DNA of 64,000 nucleotides from Porphyromonadaceae bacterium COT-184 OH4590 (GCA_000768855.1 JRAN01000052.1:124001-188000), one strand, 5' to 3'; numbered from the stretch's first letter, positions 17,899 to 27,565 are shown. Program-made: numbers and translations. Notes: generated by a model not told the origin, from the letters alone.

Positions 17899-19155
17899 AT
17901 GATGACAGAAAAATTTTTGCAATACATTTGGTTCAACAAGCTATTTTCACACAAGCAAATTACCACCGACGGGCAAGAAGTAGAAATAATCGACATAGGT
18001 CAGATGAATACCGATGCCGGAGCTGATGTATTCAATGCCAAAATAAAAATAGGCAATACTTTATGGGCGGGCAATGTAGAGTTTCATATCTGCGCAAGTG
18101 ATTGGAAAAGACACAACCATCACACAGACCAAGCGTACAATGCTGTTATACTTCATGTTATACTAAAACACGACGATACGGCAATACGAGCAAACCAAAC
18201 AATTGTTCCGCAATTAGTTATCACATATCCAAAACATATAGAAGAGCAGTTTCGGGATTTAGATAAGATGTTTTTTATACCTTGTGAGGATAAGTTGATA
18301 AAAAATTGTAAAGACGACTTAACTGCAGTGTTTGACCAACTGTTGAGAGAAAGACTCGAAAACAGAGCTATTGCCATCGAAAACCTTCTTAATCAAACAT
18401 CAAACGATTGGGAGGAAGCATTCTATATAACCACAGCTCGCAGTTTTGGATTTGGTACCAATGCCGATGCATTCGAATCGTTAGCCAAAAGATTACCTCA
18501 AAAAATATTGGCAAAACACCGCAATAATCAAATGCAGATAGAGGCTTTGCTTTTTGGCACGGGAGGTTTTTTAGAACAAAACATTAAAGATGAATATTTT
18601 GTTTTGTTAAAAAATGAATTTGCTCATCTTAGAAAAAAATATGGATTAACTCTCATACCACTATCACAATGGAAACTGTTTAGAATACGTCCTACCAACT
18701 TCCCAACCGTAAGGATAGCACAATTTGCCAATCTTATTTTTAAATCGACCAAGCTATTTTCGCAAATAATAGAGATACAGTCGTATCCATCGCTTATCAA
18801 CTACTATCGATGTACGCCCTCCGAGTACTGGACAAACCATTACCGTTTCGGTTATAAATCGGAGATGAGGACTAAAAACATATCGAAATCTTCAATAGAC
18901 ATATTGCTAATCAATAGTACAATACCATTTATATACACTTTCGGCAAAAAATTCAATCGCCAACAACTTACCGACCTCGCACCCGAATTGCTTAGGCAAA
19001 TACCTGCCGAAAACAATCGTATTACCAAAGAATTTGCAAAGATAAACATAGCAAGCAACAATGCTTTTCAGTCGCAGGCGTTAAATGAACTAAAAACAAG
19101 ATATTGTGATACAAAAAGCTGTTTTCTTTGCAAAAACAGATTCAATCTTTGGTAA
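17899..19155 (+). CDS. DUF2851 family protein
   Basis: 418 residues. The family-typical start MTEKFLQYIWFNKLF is followed by GQEVEIIDIGQMNTDAGADV and AGNVEFHICASDWKRHNH, characteristic of DUF2851, a Bacteroidota family of unknown function. Its C-terminus has a Cys cluster (CDTKSCFLCKNRF) that may bind a metal. It follows pdxB by 21 bases on the same strand, suggesting co-transcription. There is no signal peptide. Two ATGs are adjacent (17899 and 17902), either of which could start it. Confidence 0.85.
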   Translation: MMTEKFLQYIWFNKLFSHKQITTDGQEVEIIDIGQMNTDAGADVFNAKIKIGNTLWAGNVEFHICASDWKRHNHHTDQAYNAVILHVILKHDDTAIRANQTIVPQLVITYPKHIEEQFRDLDKMFFIPCEDKLIKNCKDDLTAVFDQLLRERLENRAIAIENLLNQTSNDWEEAFYITTARSFGFGTNADAFESLAKRLPQKILAKHRNNQMQIEALLFGTGGFLEQNIKDEYFVLLKNEFAHLRKKYGLTLIPLSQWKLFRIRPTNFPTVRIAQFANLIFKSTKLFSQIIEIQSYPSLINYYRCTPSEYWTNHYRFGYKSEMRTKNISKSSIDILLINSTIPFIYTFGKKFNRQQLTDLAPELLRQIPAENNRITKEFAKINIASNNAFQSQALNELKTRYCDTKSCFLCKNRFNLW

Positions 19156-19185
19156 TTTTTTGTAATTTTGCAGAAAAAAGCACAC

Positions 19186-19785
19186 ATGAAAACGTCTAAA
19201 ACAGCAATAACACGCGCAATGTTTATAAACGTAGCTCGTGAATTATTTGCTCAAAAAGGCAAAGACAATGTTACTATGAATGATATAGCCTTACATTCGG
19301 GCAAAGGCAGACGTACATTATATGTATATTTCAATAATAAAGACGAGGTATATTTGGCCGTAATCGAGAATGAACTTGATATTTTAGTCAAAAAATTACA
19401 AGAAATAATGTCATTAAATATCCCCTCTTTCAAAAAGTTGGAGGTATATATTTTCACTCGATTCGAAGCTATAAAAGAGGTTGTATATAGAAATGGTTCG
19501 CTGAAAGCCGATTTTTTCAAAAACATACAAGAGGTAGAGAAAGCACGTCGCCCGATAGACCTAAAAGAGATAAAAATGATACGGCAAATTATAGACGAAG
19601 GCATAGAAGACGGTTCGTTCAAAGCAATCTCGTCGCAATGGACTGCTATGTTTATGCTGTATGCTCTAAAAGGTATGGAGGCCCCTTATATGAATAGCAA
19701 TGTAGCCAGTCATGTAAATGACAGAAGGATAAAAATAATGGATGTTATATTAAATGGCTTAATGAAAAATGCTGAAAATATATAG
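19186..19785 (+). CDS. TetR family transcriptional regulator
   Basis: 199 residues from ATG 19186. An N-terminal HTH (NVTMNDIALHSGKGRRTLYVYFNNKDEVYLAV, given here as its span, residues about 26-57) is typical of TetR; the C-terminal helical part is the ligand/dimer domain. A TTG at 19168 would lengthen the frame, but it lies inside a TAATTTTG box (19163-19170), so the ATG is preferred. Its stop overlaps the next gene, an LpxL-type acyltransferase, by 17 bases. The regulator may control its own operon and lipid A acylation; this is inference. Confidence 0.9.
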   Translation: MKTSKTAITRAMFINVARELFAQKGKDNVTMNDIALHSGKGRRTLYVYFNNKDEVYLAVIENELDILVKKLQEIMSLNIPSFKKLEVYIFTRFEAIKEVVYRNGSLKADFFKNIQEVEKARRPIDLKEIKMIRQIIDEGIEDGSFKAISSQWTAMFMLYALKGMEAPYMNSNVASHVNDRRIKIMDVILNGLMKNAENI

Positions 19786-20701
19786 ATGGCAAATAAGTAA
19801 TTTTCGGAGAGAGTTGGTATTGCTACTGGCTTATCCGTTTTTTGTCGTTACTATGCTTTTTTTATGGCTGTGTCCTCGTTTTTTACGCAAGAAAACAGAT
19901 AAATACGCCGGTAAGATTTACTATAAATATGGACATAAAGCCAGAGAGACAGCATTGGACAATATAGCCAAGGCATATCAAAACTTCTCTCAACAGGAGG
20001 TCGAAAGTATGGCAAAAAAAGTTTTTGCCAATGTAGCATCGGCTCTTTTGGACTTTTTCTCGTTTGTATATATAAAAAGTCCTGAGCGTTACTTCAAGAT
20101 AGTAGATGTAGAAGGCGAAGAACACCTAAAAAAGGCATACGACAGAGGTAAAGGCGTAATCTGTCTTATACCTCATATATCTTCGTGGGAATTATCGGCA
20201 GTTACCCCACCAATGCTTGGCTACAAAACTGTGGCAGCAAGCAAACCCATAAAAGGATTTTTGATACAAAAAACTATGGTTTGGTTTCGCAAAAGACGAG
20301 GTATGGTAAATTTTAGTCGTGACGGTTCATACAAAAAGCTAGTAAAAAGCCTCAAAGAAGGTAAATGCCTCATACTTATGATAGACCAAGACACAAACGT
20401 AAAGGGTTGTTTCGTAGATTTCTTCGGAAGAAAAACATTTACTCCACTCGGTGCATCGAGGCTTGTCGCAGATACCGATGCCTCTATAGTGCCGATGGCT
20501 ATGACACAATTGGATATAAAAAAATATAAGTTCTCAATACTACCCGAATTACCAATAATAAAAACCGACAATCCGGAGAGCGACCTGATAGCAAATACCC
20601 AAATCCAATCGAACATTATAGAGGAGATAATTCGCAAAAACACCACACAATGGGTATGGATGCACCAACGGTGGAAAACCGCATCACCAGAACATGCATA
20701 A
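19769..20701 (+). CDS. LpxL/HtrB-like lipid A acyltransferase
   Basis: 310 residues. It adds a secondary acyl chain to lipid A at the inner membrane. One N-terminal membrane segment (about 15-35) is followed by the catalytic HISSWE (HX4E) and the FFGRKTFTPLGASRLV substrate loop, ending WVWMHQRWKT, a family hallmark. Translation is coupled to the TetR gene through a 17-base overlap. LpxB, an earlier enzyme of the same pathway, lies at 62.2 kb. Which acyl position it fills cannot be told. Confidence 0.9.
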   Translation: MLKIYRWQISNFRRELVLLLAYPFFVVTMLFLWLCPRFLRKKTDKYAGKIYYKYGHKARETALDNIAKAYQNFSQQEVESMAKKVFANVASALLDFFSFVYIKSPERYFKIVDVEGEEHLKKAYDRGKGVICLIPHISSWELSAVTPPMLGYKTVAASKPIKGFLIQKTMVWFRKRRGMVNFSRDGSYKKLVKSLKEGKCLILMIDQDTNVKGCFVDFFGRKTFTPLGASRLVADTDASIVPMAMTQLDIKKYKFSILPELPIIKTDNPESDLIANTQIQSNIIEEIIRKNTTQWVWMHQRWKTASPEHA

Positions 20702-20713
20702 ATGCTAATAAAC

Positions 20714-20745
20714 AAAAAGCAGCGAGGAATTATCTTCCTCGTTGC
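20714..20745 (-). terminator. rpsP terminator
   Basis: Minus-strand 11-bp stem (20735-20745 with 20719-20729, one G-U), followed by TTTTT (20714-20718). Confidence 0.7.
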
Positions 20746-20785
20746 TGGCAAATGAGTAAAATTTCTAAAACAAAATTTCTTAATT

Positions 20786-21322
20786 TTATTCTTGCTCGGT
20801 AGCCTCAGCTGTCTCTTCCGATGTTGTTTCGGCTGCTGCTGCCTCTTGTTCGGCAAGTTTCGCTTCTGCCATTTTCTTTGCTATCTCGGCTGCTCTGGCT
20901 TTACTCTTTTCTTGCTCCGCTTCTAAACGTTTTTTAGCCTCAGTAGCTTTGTCCGAATTAAACTTTTCAACTTGCTTGTTCAAAGCATTTTCTTTCTCTT
21001 TTTTCCAAGCCTCAAACTTCTTTTCGGCAGTAGCATTGTCGAAAGCACCTTTTTTTACACCTCCGAGTAAGTGTTTTTTCAATAAAACACCCTCCCTGCT
21101 AAGTATTGTATTAGCTGTATCTGTAGGCTGTGCCCCAACTTCTAACCAATATAAAGCACGCTCGAAGTTAAGATTGATTGTAGCAGGGTTTGTATTGGGG
21201 TTGTATGTACCCAAACGTTCGATGCAGCGGCCATCTCTTGGTGCTCTGCTATCTGCTACTACAACGTGGTAATAGGCATACCCTTTGCGTCCGTGACGCT
21301 GTAATCTAATTTTTGTTGCCAT
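20786..21322 (-). CDS. rpsP: 30S ribosomal protein bS16 with long acidic tail
   Basis: 178 residues. Residues 1-85 are ordinary bS16 ([33 protein letters not shown]), which stabilises the 16S rRNA 5' domain. Residues 90-178 are an added Ala/Glu/Lys-rich, probably helical or coiled-coil tail ([20 protein letters not shown], ending [10 protein letters not shown]). Extended bS16 is usual in Bacteroidota, so this is a lineage trait rather than a fusion error. It is not followed by rimM/trmD/rplS as in many bacteria. Confidence 0.95.
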   Translation of the reverse strand: MATKIRLQRHGRKGYAYYHVVVADSRAPRDGRCIERLGTYNPNTNPATINLNFERALYWLEVGAQPTDTANTILSREGVLLKKHLLGGVKKGAFDNATAEKKFEAWKKEKENALNKQVEKFNSDKATEAKKRLEAEQEKSKARAAEIAKKMAEAKLAEQEAAAAETTSEETAEATEQE

Positions 21323-21379
21323 TTTTTATAAAAAATAATTATTAATTTAACCTAAATTGCTTTTTCTCGAAAAGCGATG

Positions 21380-21407
21380 CAAAAGTAATAAAAAAAAATG
21401 ATACAAA
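21380..21407 (-). promoter_or_regulatory. rpsP promoter
   Basis: Minus strand TTTG (21404-21407), a short 16-base spacer, TACTTTTG (21380-21387), 58 bases before the ATG. Confidence 0.5.
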
Positions 21408-21601
21408 AGCAGTTTTTATCTCTACAAAATGCTAAAACAACATAAAATACCTCTTTATATCGCAAATAACACATAACCCTAAAACCATTGAAATAAAAAC
21501 TACACCTTATCTCACACTTACATAAACACCTTAAAACAAACACCTTACAAACACCTCATACTCTTAATAATTAATTTTTAGATTTTTTTTCAAAAAAAAC
21601 A

Positions 21602-21631
21602 TTGCTATTAGAAAAAATAATATTACTTTTG
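21602..21631 (+). promoter_or_regulatory. Strong promoter for the small lipoprotein gene
   Basis: TTG (21602-21604), 19 bases, TACTTTTG (21624-21631), 49 bases before the ATG. Confidence 0.7.
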
Positions 21632-21679
21632 CGGTTGCTATTATAAATAATAAATTTAATATTTTAATTAATTGTAAAA

Positions 21680-21871
21680 ATGAAAAAATTAGTATTATTC
21701 GTTGCTGCTATCGTTGCAGTATCATTTGCATCTTGTGGAAACAAAGGCGCTAAAACAGAAACTCAAGACACTACTACAGTTGTTGAAACTGTTGTTAATG
21801 AAGTAGTTCCTACTGTTGACAGTGTTGCTACAGCTGTTGTTGATTCTACTGCTGCTGCCATTCAAAAGTAA
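21680..21871 (+). CDS. Small lipoprotein, 63 residues
   Basis: MKKLVLFVAAIVAVSFASC is a textbook lipoprotein signal with lipobox FASC (Cys19). The 44-residue mature part is rich in Thr, Val and Ala with repeats of VVxTV and VDS (VDSVATAVVDSTAAAIQK), no other Cys and few charges. It has its own promoter and terminator, so it is an independent, probably abundant transcript. No function is known to me; an envelope structural or stress role is possible. It shares style, though not sequence identity, with the lipoprotein at 55115. Confidence 0.8.
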   Translation: MKKLVLFVAAIVAVSFASCGNKGAKTETQDTTTVVETVVNEVVPTVDSVATAVVDSTAAAIQK

Positions 21872-21892
21872 TTGGCTAACGAAAAGAAAAGC

Positions 21893-21924
21893 AAGCCGCC
21901 CCCCTTTTTGAGGACGGCTTTTTT
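21893..21924 (+). terminator. Terminator of the small lipoprotein gene
   Basis: AAGCCG (21893-21898) pairs with CGGCTT (21915-21920), with partial CC/GG pairing inside, then four more T. Confidence 0.75.
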
Positions 21925-21947
21925 ATATCCTTACACCTCAATCATAA

Positions 21948-22697
21948 TCAAATAACAAAACGTACCTGCTTGAAATAAAAACTGTATTCAATACCGTTAT
22001 CTGTAATAAGTTGCAGCATACCATCGTCAGCAATATCAACAATTTTTGCCTCAAAAGTCTCTCCGTCGGCAGTTTCATATTTATAAAAGCCATCTCTACG
22101 GTAGAGATTGGCAAAATATAGTTTTTTATAAAAATCTTTATGTTCCACATCAAAATCTTCGACTAAATCGACAATCAAACTTCGCAGGTTCGACAACAGC
22201 AATTGACGATCGTATATAATACCTGTTATCTGTCGCATAGAAGTGGCTGTACGAGAGTTATTTGCTTCAAACTCCAACTGATTGACATTAAGCCCGATAC
22301 CCACTATAGAGTATTTCATTTTATTACCCGTTATTTGGTTTTCTATCAATATCCCTGCTATTTTCTTATCTCCATAAAAAATATCATTAGGGTATTTAAT
22401 CTTCGCGGATATACTGTTTTTCTCCAAAAATTGACATATAGCAATAGATACTACCTTCGATAGTAGAAACTGTTTGTCTAAAGGAATTTTTTCGGAATGC
22501 AAAAGAATAGAAATCAACAAATTCTGTGCTTTTTGGCTCTCCCACACATTGCCTACCTGCCCTCTGCCCGACTCTTGAAATTCGCTACACACGCAATACC
22601 CATTTGGCAACAGACCATTCTTCAACATATCGGCCAGGTATCTATTGGTCGAATCAACCGTATCAAGGAGGAGAATATCGGAAACGCTACTGTTCAT
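21948..22697 (-). CDS. birA: Biotin-[acetyl-CoA-carboxylase] ligase
   Basis: 249 residues. It activates biotin with ATP and attaches it to the biotin carrier protein. The biotin loop GRGQVGNVWES (usual form GRGRRGRxW), KYPNDIFYGDKKIAGILIE and GIGLNVNQ are all seen. It lacks the N-terminal DNA-binding domain of E. coli BirA, so it should be enzyme only. Its start overlaps the stop of dacB by 4 bases, so the two are translationally coupled although functionally unrelated. Confidence 0.94.
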   Translation of the reverse strand: MNSSVSDILLLDTVDSTNRYLADMLKNGLLPNGYCVCSEFQESGRGQVGNVWESQKAQNLLISILLHSEKIPLDKQFLLSKVVSIAICQFLEKNSISAKIKYPNDIFYGDKKIAGILIENQITGNKMKYSIVGIGLNVNQLEFEANNSRTATSMRQITGIIYDRQLLLSNLRSLIVDLVEDFDVEHKDFYKKLYFANLYRRDGFYKYETADGETFEAKIVDIADDGMLQLITDNGIEYSFYFKQVRFVI

Positions 22698-24091
22698 AAC
22701 CCTTTGAATGAATCTACAACCATTTTTTCTATCATCGCCACAGTATCCTTACGTTTGCCTGCATAGTTATTTACCATCACTACTATAGAATATTTTTTGT
22801 TGCCATATATAATATATCCGGCATAGCATTGCACCTTCGACATACTGCCGGATTTCAAATAAGCAGTTCCGGACAGCTCCGTATTCTTCAACAGATTACG
22901 TACAGTGCCATTGACTCCTGCCACCGGCAACGACTCAAAAAACACATCGGCATACCTACTCTCTTTTGCCATATAGACAAGCAAGCTGTTGAGAAAAAGA
23001 GCCGAGAATCTGTTATACCTCGTAAGTCCGCTACCATCGTACATACTAAGAGACGAAAAATCGAGTCCACGACTTTCCCAAAACTCTTTAATTACCTCCA
23101 CTCCACCGAGAGAACTGCCCTGTTGATGCTTTTGAAGCGAAAGGTACTTCAAAAGATACTCGGCAGTCATATTGTTCGAATAGACATTTGTAACACTCAC
23201 TATATCTGACAATGGTACAGAATATGATGCAAAAACAGGTAGCAAGGTACGATTATAGGTAACATTTTGATGAGACACTTTAAGTTTGCCGTGTTGTAGA
23301 ACCCCGTGTTTTTGTAGGGTATCCTTAAATGCCTTTATCAGTACCATAGGCGGATTGGGCATATCAGCTTTTACCAAAAAACTATCGGTATTTGCCTCTA
23401 TAAAACCTCCTACTTTCCGATGATTTTCGTAAGGTAAGCCCGAAAAATAAGCTTTATCTCCCACGCCTCTTTGAGAAGTAATGTGATTATATATCTTAAA
23501 GCCATCTATTTTAGGGAAAGTTCCTATAATCTGAGGCTTAGTACCTACTCGACCTGACCGAAAATATACTGCCAAAGAGTTGTCCAAAAAAGATAATCCA
23601 TAAATACCCGCAGCGTAATAGTTGCCCACATCGGGACTTCCCCACCCTCTTGGCAATGGATTATTGTCAAAAACAGAGACATCGGCTACAATATCACCAT
23701 ATATCTCACTAATACCAAACGCTTTAACAGCACTAGCCCAATCGTTTAGAAAGTTGGTGTCATCAAAATAAGATGACCCTAAAACAGGGTCTCCGCCTGC
23801 CTTTATTATTAGATTGCCATTGAGTTTACCTTTATTGATGGTTCCATCTACCAATATCTCGGTCTTGAACCGAAAATCGTCACCCAAAATCTCCAATGCG
23901 GTAGCCGTAGTAATGAGTTTGGTAATAGACGCCGGAGTCATCTTAACAGCTCCATTCCTATTTACTACAATCTGTTTGGTATCCAAATCCGTAATTACCA
24001 TACTCACCTGCTGTTTTGCTTGTGTCTGGGCAGATAACAAACCAACGGTACAGAGCAATATAATAATTGAAACTCTCTTTTTGTTAATCAT
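22694..24091 (-). CDS. dacB: D-Ala-D-Ala carboxypeptidase/endopeptidase (PBP4, S13)
   Basis: 465 residues. The signal peptide is residues 1-25 (LLSAQTQA). Penicillin-binding motifs are SITK (Ser55 nucleophile, Lys58), SNN in VYSNNMTAEYLL and KSG in YLKSGSMSKVQCYAG. The insert between SxxK and SxN is long, as in class C PBP4. It trims peptidoglycan cross-links and stem peptides in the periplasm. It is promoter-proximal, with birA following. Confidence 0.93.
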   Translation of the reverse strand: MINKKRVSIIILLCTVGLLSAQTQAKQQVSMVITDLDTKQIVVNRNGAVKMTPASITKLITTATALEILGDDFRFKTEILVDGTINKGKLNGNLIIKAGGDPVLGSSYFDDTNFLNDWASAVKAFGISEIYGDIVADVSVFDNNPLPRGWGSPDVGNYYAAGIYGLSFLDNSLAVYFRSGRVGTKPQIIGTFPKIDGFKIYNHITSQRGVGDKAYFSGLPYENHRKVGGFIEANTDSFLVKADMPNPPMVLIKAFKDTLQKHGVLQHGKLKVSHQNVTYNRTLLPVFASYSVPLSDIVSVTNVYSNNMTAEYLLKYLSLQKHQQGSSLGGVEVIKEFWESRGLDFSSLSMYDGSGLTRYNRFSALFLNSLLVYMAKESRYADVFFESLPVAGVNGTVRNLLKNTELSGTAYLKSGSMSKVQCYAGYIIYGNKKYSIVVMVNNYAGKRKDTVAMIEKMVVDSFKGL

Positions 24092-24128
24092 AAAATAGAC
24101 AAAAACATAGTTGTTACAAATAGTTCCA

Positions 24129-24160
24129 CAAAAGTACTAAAAAATGACATATAGGTCAAA
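24129..24160 (-). promoter_or_regulatory. dacB-birA promoter
   Basis: Minus strand TTTG (24157-24160), 20 bases, TACTTTTG (24129-24136), 38 bases before the dacB ATG. Confidence 0.65.
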
Positions 24161-24211
24161 GCAACAAAAACCAATATAGAGCCTCCTTTTTGCTGTTGCT
24201 CATTTTCTCAC

Positions 24212-24247
24212 AAAAAAGGGAGTCTGCCCAAAAAACAACTCCCTTTT
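24212..24247 (-). terminator. Terminator of the peptide transporter gene
   Basis: Minus-strand stem AAAAGGGAGT with ACTCCCTTTTTT around a 14-base loop; the T-run is 24212-24217. Confidence 0.8.
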
Positions 24248-24266
24248 AAACACGACACAATATAGT

Positions 24267-25805
24267 TTATTTAGCCACTCTTTCGAGCCATTTTACCATA
24301 ACTAACATAGTAGTCATAGAGATTACGCATGCCACAACAAATACAGCCCATGTTGCCCAAATCGGAATGTTTTCATACATTATAGTGCCAAATATCAGAA
24401 GTTGGTTACCCAACGCAGTAGCTCCGAGCCAGCACCCCTGCATTATACCTTGCAAGTGAGGCGGCGCTACTTTTGATACAAATGACAAGCCAAGCGGCGA
24501 TATGAACAACTCTGCGATTGTCAATATCAAATATGTACCGATCAATAAAAATGGGGTTACACGCATAGCACTATCGAGACCACCCATAGCTTCACGCTCA
24601 GCAGATGTTGGCAAACCAAAAGAGCCAAGAGTCATTACAACAAATGCTATAGCAGCAATACCCATACCGATAGCAATCTTTTTAGGAGTAGATGGCTCAA
24701 TTCCTTTCTTACGCAACCAACCAAAAAGAGCAATCACTATAGGAGTAAGGAATACAACAAAGAACGGATTAAATGATTGGAATATTTCAGCACCTTTGAT
24801 GCGAGTAAATCCAAGGTTGATATCAATCATGCTTAAATCGGTATAGTCCGATGCAAAAAATGTAAGAGTAACGCCATTTTGGTGGAAAGAGAACCAAAAG
24901 AATATTACAACAGCAAATACAGCTAAAAGAGCATAAATACGTTGGCTGATTTCGCTTGCAGACATTTGAATTTCTTGTTTATTGGAGCCATCTTTTGCTA
25001 CCGATTTCTGACTTGGATCTGGCAACAATCTTCTATTGTAAATGTAAATGATTATTGAAATTAACATAGCAAATATTGCAGCACCAAAAGCATAGTGGAA
25101 TCCGGTGTTAAAAACATCCAAATATTGGTTAGCAAAAGCTGTAAGGTCAGTTACTTCATTGCCTTTGTTTGCCATCTGCGCTATAGAGGGGAATTTCTCC
25201 ATAGCATCGGCAGTCATTGTTCCTTCAAGAAACTTATGACACATAGAAGGCAGGTCAGGGTTATATTCAAAGCCATGTCTTTGAACCCACCAATTACGCA
25301 TGCCTGTAGCAATCATAGGTGCAAAAAGAGCTCCGACATTGATAAACATATAAAAAATTTGGAATCCAACATCTCTTTTATCTGAATACTTAGGGTCATC
25401 ATACATTTGTCCTACAACAGCCTGCAAATTACCTTTAAACAAACCATTACCAAATGCAATTACAAAAAGACCGATACAAGTAAGTACCAAATATAGAGTA
25501 AGATTCGGAACAGGAGTCGGAGTTGGAATAGCTAGTAACGCATAACCGATAGTCATTAAGATAAGACCTGTAAATATAGTCCCTTTGTACTTTTTTGTTT
25601 TATCTGCAATAAAACCACCGGCCAAAGCAAGTAGATAAATTAAGGCATAAAACGTAGAATAAATAATGGTCGATTGTGTCTTTTCAAGACCAAATTTTGT
25701 TACAAGAAATAGCGAAAGTATCGCCATCATGATGTAAAAACCGAAGCGTTCACCCATATTAGAAAGGGCTGCGCCAATTAGTCCTTTGGGATGATTTTTA
25801 AACAT
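24267..25805 (-). CDS. POT/PTR2 family peptide:H+ symporter
   Basis: 512 residues, about 12-14 membrane helices. POT signatures: NMGERFGFYIMMAILSLFL in helix 1 (the E-x-x-E-R-type proton motif, here retaining Glu-Arg), GGFIADKTKKYKGTI after helix 2 and FYMFINVGALFAPMIAT in helix 5. The family imports di- and tripeptides with protons. Large hydrophilic insert around residues 170-225. Monocistronic with its own terminator. Peptide use would suit an asaccharolytic or mixed diet; that is inference. Confidence 0.92.
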   Translation of the reverse strand: MFKNHPKGLIGAALSNMGERFGFYIMMAILSLFLVTKFGLEKTQSTIIYSTFYALIYLLALAGGFIADKTKKYKGTIFTGLILMTIGYALLAIPTPTPVPNLTLYLVLTCIGLFVIAFGNGLFKGNLQAVVGQMYDDPKYSDKRDVGFQIFYMFINVGALFAPMIATGMRNWWVQRHGFEYNPDLPSMCHKFLEGTMTADAMEKFPSIAQMANKGNEVTDLTAFANQYLDVFNTGFHYAFGAAIFAMLISIIIYIYNRRLLPDPSQKSVAKDGSNKQEIQMSASEISQRIYALLAVFAVVIFFWFSFHQNGVTLTFFASDYTDLSMIDINLGFTRIKGAEIFQSFNPFFVVFLTPIVIALFGWLRKKGIEPSTPKKIAIGMGIAAIAFVVMTLGSFGLPTSAEREAMGGLDSAMRVTPFLLIGTYLILTIAELFISPLGLSFVSKVAPPHLQGIMQGCWLGATALGNQLLIFGTIMYENIPIWATWAVFVVACVISMTTMLVMVKWLERVAK

Positions 25806-25873
25806 AAATACTTTTTTAGTTTTTAATTAATATAAAATTTACAATTAGTTAAATTATCTCTATCTACACAAAA

Positions 25874-27019
25874 TTAATGCAGGTCGGCAGATAATTTGTT
25901 CTTTAACGGATTGGCGTACATTTCCAAAATTTTCTCCGTACAAAACTCTTTATCAACATTATCCAAGTCTATTTTGGATACTTGACCCGCAATATAGTTT
26001 GCAAAGATAGTTTTTTCTTCCGAATTATAAAAACTTTCGTAAAATTTTTCGCCTTTCAGCATATCGTAGGCTATGTAATTAGATTTATAAATTTTGTATG
26101 CTTTATGTATTTGCCTGTCGATAAGCTCCGCTACCAGCTCTACCTCTTTATTACGAGGCAGACGTAGCATCGATATCTTATCCAATTCGTCATTTATAGT
26201 TGGAGTAAAAGAGTAATGTATTGTCGACGCAAAACCCAAAGCACCTATCTGCATACTTTTAACATCGTCCATTGTCGATTTTTCGAAGTCGGGATTATCT
26301 CTTTTTTGCTGCAACTCTTTGGCTTTCAAATAATCGCAAGCATCATACTCATACGAAATAGATAACGGCTGTATGTTTAGAGTCTTAAGATTTTCGATAA
26401 AACTACCTTTCCCGCTTAGCGCCAGCATTTTTAGCAACGACACCTGTGTTCTGTCGTCTGAATCTTTGGCTCTGCCCTCGCGGTGGGCAAGCCATATCGA
26501 ATTTCGTTCGGTAGTAATGGTATTGGCTATATAACTCGAAAGTTCTACAAATGCCGATATTTGCTCCCCTTTGGTAAGATTGCGACGGACAATAAAACTT
26601 TTGTTTATTCGCATAGCAGCAGTTATCCAAGGTTTTGCCATAAGATTATTGCCAATTGCTATTTCTGATGTTCTAAAACCATTGGATACCAAAACATATT
26701 GCAAAAAAGCGGAGTCCATTATTATATCACGGTGGTTGGATAGCAAAAGGGCTGACGGCCGGTAATGTTCTATTTCAGAAAAGGTAATTTCGGTGCGTTT
26801 TATCTTTTTGAGATTTTCAAGCATCGGCAGCATATAACGTTTCTGAAAAGAGTCGATGTCGGCTATTTGCTCATAATTTTGCAAAAAATCTTCTATAAGT
26901 TCGCTCGGCATAACTACTCCGGCACCCTGCAAAACCTCATCATTAGCCACTAACTGACTAAAAACTGCTTGTATCTCGTGGTTTAAATACGGACGTATTT
27001 TATCGAATTTATCTTGCAT
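25874..27019 (-). CDS. PlsC-type glycerol-phosphate acyltransferase family protein
   Basis: 381 residues. The acyltransferase core has LLLSNHRDIIMDS (block I, catalytic His; the Asp falls six residues on, not the usual five, or is the nearer RD), FIVRRNLTKGEQ (block II) and LAHREGRAKDSDDRTQ (block III). It resembles the Bacteroidota branch annotated as 1-acyl-glycerol-3-phosphate or glycerol acyltransferase. No clear membrane helix is seen, so it is probably peripheral. The exact acceptor (glycerol-3-phosphate, lyso-PA or other) is open. A TATCTTTG box lies upstream at 27043-27050. Confidence 0.8.
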   Translation of the reverse strand: MQDKFDKIRPYLNHEIQAVFSQLVANDEVLQGAGVVMPSELIEDFLQNYEQIADIDSFQKRYMLPMLENLKKIKRTEITFSEIEHYRPSALLLSNHRDIIMDSAFLQYVLVSNGFRTSEIAIGNNLMAKPWITAAMRINKSFIVRRNLTKGEQISAFVELSSYIANTITTERNSIWLAHREGRAKDSDDRTQVSLLKMLALSGKGSFIENLKTLNIQPLSISYEYDACDYLKAKELQQKRDNPDFEKSTMDDVKSMQIGALGFASTIHYSFTPTINDELDKISMLRLPRNKEVELVAELIDRQIHKAYKIYKSNYIAYDMLKGEKFYESFYNSEEKTIFANYIAGQVSKIDLDNVDKEFCTEKILEMYANPLKNKLSADLH

Positions 27020-27115
27020 TTTCTACAAAAGTTTATTGCTTACAAAGATAAAAAAAGTTTAATAATCCAAACAAGTTGGACAATAAATATGTATTGGCAT
27101 ATAATTACACCAGAA

Positions 27116-27565
27116 TCAACTTAGTAGCTCTTTTACTTTGTCCGAAATAGCACGCCCTTCGGCTTTACCTGCAAGTTGCTTGGAGGCTACACCCATTACC
27201 TTACCCAAATCTTTTAAAGAACAAGCTCCTGTATGGGAAATTATCTCTTTGACAGCCACAGTAAGCTCTGAATCTGACATTTGAGCAGGCATATATCGCT
27301 GTATAACCTCCGCTTGTGCCATATACTCTTCTGCCAAATCCGAACGATTTTGTTCTATAAATACTGTGGCGGCATCTTTATTCTGCTTTACTATCTTAGA
27401 AATAATTCTAAGAGCAATTTCGTCTGTCAGATTGCCTGCCACCTCTTTTGAAGTCTTTGCTTCAATAAGCTCCTTTTTTATATTTCTCAGAGCCAAAAGC
27501 TCTACCTTATTCTGTGCAATCATCGCTTTTTTGATATCGTCAGATATTCTATCGAAAATAGTCAT
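27116..27565 (-). CDS. GatB/YqeY domain protein
   Basis: 149 residues. It starts MTIFDRISDDIKKAMIAQNK and contains LRNIKKELIEAKTSKE and a C-terminal VMGVASKQLAGKAEGRAIS, the GatB/YqeY pattern. The C-terminal part is the tRNA-binding domain found at the end of GatB; the stand-alone form has no settled role. It lies 43 bases downstream of purN on the same strand, so it is probably co-transcribed. Confidence 0.9.
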   Translation of the reverse strand: MTIFDRISDDIKKAMIAQNKVELLALRNIKKELIEAKTSKEVAGNLTDEIALRIISKIVKQNKDAATVFIEQNRSDLAEEYMAQAEVIQRYMPAQMSDSELTVAVKEIISHTGACSLKDLGKVMGVASKQLAGKAEGRAISDKVKELLS

